This document shows positions 5,232 through 9,208 of a stretch of 9,208 bases of DNA, piece by piece. Each line of letters begins with the position of its first letter. The first letter of the stretch is position 1. The position numbers and the translations under genes were made by a program. The notes under the pieces are model-generated. The model worked only from the letters and a program-made list of their open reading frames with translations, was not told the origin of the DNA and did not search any database. Source of the DNA: Thermodesulfobacteriota bacterium (GTDB lineage: Bacteria > Desulfobacterota > Syntrophobacteria > BM002); the NCBI GenBank assembly GCA_947259475.1, contig CAMYLW010000162.1, positions 1 through 9,208 on the forward strand, written 5' to 3'.

Positions 5232-6836
5232 ATGAGAAGACTGCTAGTGTCACTTACTGTCATACTGAGCTTTGTCATCAGTTGTCAGCAAGAGCCTACC
5301 GGACCTGCCGAAAAAGTTCAACCGGAAGCCAGGACAGGAGGCGTCTATCGGGCTCCCCTTCCCTGGAGTCCGAGAACTCTAGACCCGGCCTTTTCCACCG
5401 ATATTTACTCTGTAACGCTGATTCAACAAATCTTTGACGGTTTGGTTCAATTTGACCAGAACCTAAATGTGGTGCCGGCCCTGGCGACTAATTGGAAGGT
5501 TTCATCTGACGGCCTGGTCTATACGTTTAATCTCAGGTCGAATGCGAACTTCCACAATGGCCGGCAAGTTACTGCCGAGGATTTTGTCTATTCATTCACT
5601 CGCATTTTAGATCCAGAACGGCAAGCCGGTGCGCTGAGTTTCTTCAAGAAGGTTAGAGGGGCAGCGTCCTATCGCAGAGGCGAGAACAAGGAAGTTCTTG
5701 GCTTCAAGGCTTTGAGTCCTCTCACCTTAGAGGTCACCCTGGCTGAACCCTTTGCTCCATTTCTGTCAGTGTTGGCAATGAAAGAATCCAAAGTAGTGCC
5801 CAGAGAAGAGGTCGAGCGGTGGGGCAAAGACTTCGGCCATCACCCGGTTGGCACTGGCCCCTTTCGCTTGGAGTCTTGGGAAGGTAATCAGATTGCCCTC
5901 AGTGCAAACCCTGGCTACCATGAGGGTCCCCCTCATTTGGATCGAGTCGTCTACACCATCTACGCCGGGGCACAACGTCAGAAGATCTTGCAGGAGTTTT
6001 TGGCAAATCGCCTGGAGGAAGCAGCTGTATTCGGAGCAGATCGGGAAGAAATGGCCAAGACAACCGTCTATCAATTCGTCAGGAAGCCCAGCCTGAGCCT
6101 GCAGTTTTATGGAATGAATTGCACCAGTGCCCCTTTGAAAGATAAACGGGTACGGCAGGCTTTAGGTTGGGCCATCAACAAAGAAGAAATCATTCGTGAG
6201 GTGTTCAAAGATCAATTCATTCCAGCGGAAACAATCCTGCCGCCCGGCATGACCGGCTATACTCCGGAAAACGCCGCCTACGGTTATAACCCCAAAAGGG
6301 CCAAAGAACTCCTAGCTAAGGCCGGGTATGGTCCATCGCAAAAAAAGCTGTCATTGACTCTCCTGTCTGCTTCGAAATCAAACGTGGCCCAGAAGGAATT
6401 GGCCATGGTGGCAGCGGACTTAGCCGCGGTGGGGGTTGAACTGCAAATCAAGTATGAAACTGATTGGCCTACTTTTGAAGCGACCCTAAACTCCGGCAAA
6501 TTTCAGTTGTATCGTTACTTCTGGTCTGCCGACATTCCAGATCCCGACAATTTCCTCAATGTAATTTGCGGATCCGACTCTCTGTACAACTTCATGCGCT
6601 ACAACAACCCTAAAGTGGATCGCCTCCTCTCCCAGGCTTTGGTGGAAACCGATATCATCAAACGTGTGGGGCTGTATCGGGAGGCAGAGGGCATGATTTT
6701 GGAAGATGCTCCAATGATTCCCTTTATGTATTGGGTCTTCGAGTCCGTGTTTCAGCCTTATGTGAAGGGGTTGGAAATTAGCGCTCTTGGAAGCCCATAC
6801 ATTCCTTTGAAAAAAATCTGGCTGGACAAACAGTAG
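5232..6836 (+). CDS. Family 5 (DppA/OppA-like) peptide-binding lipoprotein
   Basis: A 534-aa periplasmic solute-binding protein of the SBP_bac_5 family, which bind di- and oligopeptides, nickel or related ligands. Seen: a short signal peptide with a lipobox V15-I-S-C18, so C18 is the predicted lipidated residue; Q19 at +2 gives no inner-membrane retention signal by the enteric rule. The family pattern follows: W-K-V-S-S-D-G-L-V-Y-T-F, then F-H-N-G-R-Q-V-T-A-E-D-F-V-Y-S-F with R-I-L-D-P, and later the D-K-R-V-R-Q-A-L-G-W-A-I-N-K block. The length is typical. Family knowledge: these normally feed ABC permeases encoded alongside, but no permease or ATPase gene is present here; the next gene is a sensor kinase 72 bp on. 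It may work with a distant transporter or act as a ligand-sensing partner of the kinase. The start has only a weak GGATGAGAG upstream. Ligand unknown. Confidence 0.93.
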   Translation: MRRLLVSLTVILSFVISCQQEPTGPAEKVQPEARTGGVYRAPLPWSPRTLDPAFSTDIYSVTLIQQIFDGLVQFDQNLNVVPALATNWKVSSDGLVYTFNLRSNANFHNGRQVTAEDFVYSFTRILDPERQAGALSFFKKVRGAASYRRGENKEVLGFKALSPLTLEVTLAEPFAPFLSVLAMKESKVVPREEVERWGKDFGHHPVGTGPFRLESWEGNQIALSANPGYHEGPPHLDRVVYTIYAGAQRQKILQEFLANRLEEAAVFGADREEMAKTTVYQFVRKPSLSLQFYGMNCTSAPLKDKRVRQALGWAINKEEIIREVFKDQFIPAETILPPGMTGYTPENAAYGYNPKRAKELLAKAGYGPSQKKLSLTLLSASKSNVAQKELAMVAADLAAVGVELQIKYETDWPTFEATLNSGKFQLYRYFWSADIPDPDNFLNVICGSDSLYNFMRYNNPKVDRLLSQALVETDIIKRVGLYREAEGMILEDAPMIPFMYWVFESVFQPYVKGLEISALGSPYIPLKKIWLDKQ

Positions 6837-6869
6837 CCTTTCAACTTCTCCTTTTGATGGCTCACGTCA

Positions 6870-6903
6870 GTTGTCCGCAGTCTAACAAACATCAACGGAC
6901 AGC
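6870..6903 (+). other. Hairpin just ahead of the kinase start codon
   Basis: GTTGTCCG (6870-6877) pairs with CGGACAGC (6896-6903) through eight pairs including one G-U, around an 18-nt loop. There is no U-run, so it is not a terminator. The 3' arm covers the GGACAG that would serve as the ribosome-binding site of the kinase ATG at 6909, so it could dampen translation. Confidence 0.4.
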
Positions 6904-6908
6904 GCTGA

Positions 6909-8660
6909 ATGTCCTGGTTCCCCCGCAAAATAAGCCTCAAAACTCGGTTCATGGTTGCCACCGGCGCGGTTGTCTTTGTGCTGATGGTAATTATCATTGT
7001 GCTGGTTGGAAACCGTTCCAGCCGGAGCATTAAACAGGAGGTCGAGGTACGCGGCTTCGCTGTCGCCCACAGTATTGCTGCTGTTTCCACTCAGGCGCTC
7101 GTTACCTACAATTACACCACTTTGGAACAGAATGCCGAGCAGGCCAGCCAGGGTGCTGACATTGTCTATGTCATCATACTTGATAAGGAAAAAAAGGTGG
7201 CAACGTTTAGCGGCCACAGTGGCTGGCAAGGAAAATACTTGGATGATGCTGTGAACCGAAAAGCGCTGGCTGCTAACACTGCGGTTATCCAGTCTGTTTT
7301 GTGGGAAGAAACTGGTGAGCGTGTAATGGACATCGCTGTACCGGTTTTCCTCCCCGGTTCCGAGATGAAGTGGGGCACTGTGCGAGTGGGACTTTCACTT
7401 GAACGGATGTATTGGCAAATTCGACGGACCCAGCTGGTCCTGGTGGGAATCGGCACGGTGGCCCTTATTCTTGGACTGGTTGGGGCCCAAGTCATGGCCG
7501 GCCGCATCACGAAGCCGTTGGGGCAAGTGGTCGAAGCAACCATCGCCGCCGCTGGAGGCGATCTGGGTCAGCAATTAGATATTCACACGCGAGACGAAGT
7601 GGAGGATCTGGCAAACAGCTTCAATACCATGATCAACGAGATTTTGGCACAGCGCGGGCAACTGGAGCAGCGGCTGGATGAGATCCTAGAGCTGAAAAGC
7701 TACAACGATATGATCTTGGCCTCCATGACCAATGGCCTGATAACCCTGGATCTGGAGGAACGGGCTGTTAGTGCCAATGGAACAGCTGAGTCCATACTGG
7801 GGCTGGAGGGTAGGCACTGGCAGGGTACAAGCTTCCGCAATCTATGGCCCGAGGACAATCCATTTGTCCGGATGCTGCGCACTCTCATGATAAATACCTC
7901 ATTTCTAGAGGATGGACGTAAAGAAAAAATGGGGGTCTTGGTGGTCATTAACGACATTACCGAACTAAAGGTCTTGGAGGCTCGCATGCGGCAAAGTGAT
8001 AGACTGGCCGCCTTGGGAACACTTTCAGCAGGACTCGCCCACGAAATCCGCAATCCGCTCTCTGCCATCAAAACCTTTGTTCAACTCTTACCTAGAAAGC
8101 TCTCCAGCCCAGCTTTTTTCGATAAATTTCAGACTACCGTTCCCCGCGAGCTCAACCGAATAAATGATCTGATAGAAAACCTACTGGAATTGGCAAGGCC
8201 ACCCAAGCTGACGTTCAAAATGACCACTCTGGGGGATTGCCTTACACAGGTGGCGGACCGTTATCGTGATAAACTCGAGGAGGCTGGCATTACATTCGAG
8301 ATCCACCAGGAAGGGGTTCTACCGGAAATTTGGGGCGATCAGGAACATTTGGTGCGAGCTTTTTCAAATCTTATCATCAACGCCCAGCAGGCAATGGTTG
8401 ACGGTGGTACGCTCATTATCGAGGCGGGACCCCTTGAAGGTGGGGTGATGCTTCAGTTCAAAGACACTGGAGTGGGTATGGACCAAAACACGAAAGACAA
8501 CATATTCGATCCTTTCTTTACCACCAAAGACAGCGGTACCGGTCTTGGTCTGGCTATGACACACAAGATCATCGAGGAGCACGGCGGCGATATCCAGGTT
8601 GAAAGTTCGGTTGGACAGGGGACTACCTTTACCCTGACGTTACCTGATGTCCAAGGTTGA
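6909..8660 (+). CDS. Membrane sensor histidine kinase (HAMP-PAS-HisKA-HATPase)
   Basis: A 583-aa inner-membrane kinase of the NtrB/ZraS/AtoS type that commonly pairs with NtrC-family regulators. Seen: TM1 about 15-34; an extracytoplasmic sensor region about 35-175 with no recognised named fold (size suits a single Cache/PAS-like domain); TM2 about 176-198; HAMP about 199-251; a short coiled linker; and a PAS domain about 260-358 ending D349-I-T-E. HisKA follows with phospho-acceptor H378 in AHEIRNPL, then a HATPase with N491 (LIINAQQA), D519-TGVGM, FDPFFTT and G543-TGLGL. All catalytic boxes are intact. Odd point: the PAS jumps from the helix ending near M327 to NTSFLEDG, so it seems to lack one strand and is about 25-30 residues short. 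It follows the lipoprotein gene by 72 bp, probably in one transcript. Partners inferred: the regulators at 2944 and/or 8850. Confidence 0.95.
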   Translation: MSWFPRKISLKTRFMVATGAVVFVLMVIIIVLVGNRSSRSIKQEVEVRGFAVAHSIAAVSTQALVTYNYTTLEQNAEQASQGADIVYVIILDKEKKVATFSGHSGWQGKYLDDAVNRKALAANTAVIQSVLWEETGERVMDIAVPVFLPGSEMKWGTVRVGLSLERMYWQIRRTQLVLVGIGTVALILGLVGAQVMAGRITKPLGQVVEATIAAAGGDLGQQLDIHTRDEVEDLANSFNTMINEILAQRGQLEQRLDEILELKSYNDMILASMTNGLITLDLEERAVSANGTAESILGLEGRHWQGTSFRNLWPEDNPFVRMLRTLMINTSFLEDGRKEKMGVLVVINDITELKVLEARMRQSDRLAALGTLSAGLAHEIRNPLSAIKTFVQLLPRKLSSPAFFDKFQTTVPRELNRINDLIENLLELARPPKLTFKMTTLGDCLTQVADRYRDKLEEAGITFEIHQEGVLPEIWGDQEHLVRAFSNLIINAQQAMVDGGTLIIEAGPLEGGVMLQFKDTGVGMDQNTKDNIFDPFFTTKDSGTGLGLAMTHKIIEEHGGDIQVESSVGQGTTFTLTLPDVQG

Positions 8661-8685
8661 GCTCTGCCCATATTTGTGGGGCCGT

Positions 8686-8703
8686 TGTACATGATCATAG
8701 GCA
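8686..8703. promoter_or_regulatory. Candidate enhancer (UAS) copy 2
   Basis: TGTACATGATCATAGGCA matches copy 1 (4632-4649) at 16 of 18 positions, with the first 13 identical. It lies just after the kinase stop codon and about 125-142 bp upstream of the predicted start (near 8828) of the second sigma-54 transcript, a normal enhancer distance. Its right half is less symmetric than in copy 1. Confidence 0.55.
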
Positions 8704-8801
8704 TGTCCACCCAAATCCGACCTCTGCTGTTCACTGGGTGATAACCTAACTCCCCTTATTTACTGCCTTGTTGTCATCTTTCAAGCAAAACCATTCAATT
8801 C

Positions 8802-8817
8802 TGGCACCATATTTGCT
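8802..8817 (+). promoter_or_regulatory. Sigma-54 promoter of the second response regulator
   Basis: TGGCAC, five bases (CATAT), then TTGCT is an exact match to the sigma-54 consensus. Predicted start near 8828, giving a leader of about 22 nt. Flanking CTGGYACC and TTGCTCTAAG are shared with the promoter at 4844. It shows that the downstream regulator is switched on by a sigma-54 activator and not simply by read-through from the kinase gene. Confidence 0.92.
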
Positions 8818-8849
8818 CTAAGATTGAAAAAAATAGAGGAGGCGTAATT

Positions 8850-9208
8850 ATGGCTTGGCTGGATAGAGAAATAGTGGTGGTGGATGATGATCAGGGGATT
8901 CTGGAATCGTTTGATGCCATGCTTGGAGACGATTACCCCCTGGTGACCCTGGAAAATGGATTTGAGGCTATTGAGTACGTAAAATCTCACAAGCCCAAAC
9001 TTATCTTCCTTGACATCAAGATGCCGGGCATGAATGGTATAGAGGTGCTCAAGAGACTGCGGCAAGAAAAGGTCGATGCGGCAGTAGTAATCGTCACTGC
9101 CACGACAAAAGCGCACTACGAGGAAGAGGCAGAAGAGTTGGGCATAAGCGGTTACCTGCACAAACCGTTTGAAGTTGATGACGTGGAAGACATCACAAGA
9201 CGAGTGTT
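8850..9208 (+). CDS. Response regulator receiver protein, truncated by window end
   Basis: The first 119 codons of a gene that runs off the window with no stop. The visible part is one receiver domain: acidic pocket D12-D13-D14, phospho-acceptor D55 in FLDIKMPGMNG, switch T83, and K105 in HKPF. It resembles the receiver at 2944 (shared VVDDxQG and DDYxV segments), suggesting an old paralogue. A strong AGGAGG (8837-8842) lies 7 nt before the ATG. Whether an output domain follows, or it is a single-domain CheY-like protein, cannot be told. Expression from its own sigma-54 promoter makes it a probable downstream product of the local activator. Phosphorylation by the kinase at 6909 is plausible but unproven. 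Confidence 0.9.
   Translation, partial: MAWLDREIVVVDDDQGILESFDAMLGDDYPLVTLENGFEAIEYVKSHKPKLIFLDIKMPGMNGIEVLKRLRQEKVDAAVVIVTATTKAHYEEEAEELGISGYLHKPFEVDDVEDITRRV

Noticed and set aside
8661..8690. Terminator after the kinase gene (GCCCA...TGGGGC)
   Set aside because: The stem is only four to five pairs with no U-run, so partial read-through into the second regulator cannot be excluded.
8781..9161. 126-codon reverse ORF at the right end
   Set aside because: It is the shadow of the receiver gene on the plus strand, whose motifs (D55, T83, K105) and start signals are clear.

Overview
The window looks like chromosomal DNA of a Gram-negative bacterium. It carries an outer-membrane-type lipoprotein, sigma-54 promoters, an NtrC-type activator and a Sec signal peptide. 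The zinc-ribbon/DUF3426 gene beside hpt, and intergenic spacers built from degenerate short modules (GAATATCGAA, TCTGCGGTTC, GCTGACCGCTGAAT-like), suggest a Desulfobacterota (former deltaproteobacteria) relative. That placement is an inference from style and not from a search.

Layout. Positions 169-2532 (minus strand) hold three same-direction genes: hypoxanthine phosphoribosyltransferase, a zinc-ribbon/DUF3426 membrane protein, and a two-TM potassium channel with a fused RCK/TrkA domain. A roughly 400-bp divergent spacer follows. Positions 2944-4347 (plus) encode an NtrC-family response regulator (receiver, sigma-54 AAA+, Fis-type HTH). Positions 4348-4928 are a long spacer with repeat modules, a palindromic candidate enhancer, an AT-rich palindrome and a consensus-quality sigma-54 promoter. 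This promoter drives a 33-codon gene (4929-5030), not reported as an ORF because of its size, that is almost entirely a Sec signal peptide with only QGGGGA after the predicted cleavage site. A strong intrinsic terminator closes the unit. A 45-bp tandem duplication, each copy holding an extended -10 promoter, then leads into an oligopeptide-binding lipoprotein gene (5232-6836) and a membrane sensor kinase (6909-8660). A second consensus sigma-54 promoter at 8802-8817 drives another receiver protein (8850 to the window edge, incomplete).

How the parts may work together. The two sigma-54 promoters share more than their -24/-12 core. Both have CTGGYACC...TTGCTCTAAG, both genes have an AGAGGAGGC ribosome-binding site, and a nearly identical 18-bp partly palindromic motif (TGTACATGATCATGTGCA / TGTACATGATCATAGGCA, 16/18) lies upstream of each. 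This looks like one small regulon, with the NtrC-type regulator at 2944 the obvious candidate activator and the kinase at 6909 the obvious candidate partner.

The working hypothesis is a self-contained signalling locus. A sigma-54-controlled mini-secreted peptide (or a small RNA of about 220 nt that happens to encode it) is made next to a peptide-binding lipoprotein that lacks its ABC permease genes and sits directly upstream of a sensor kinase. The parts are visible in the sequence; the peptide-sensing connection is inference.
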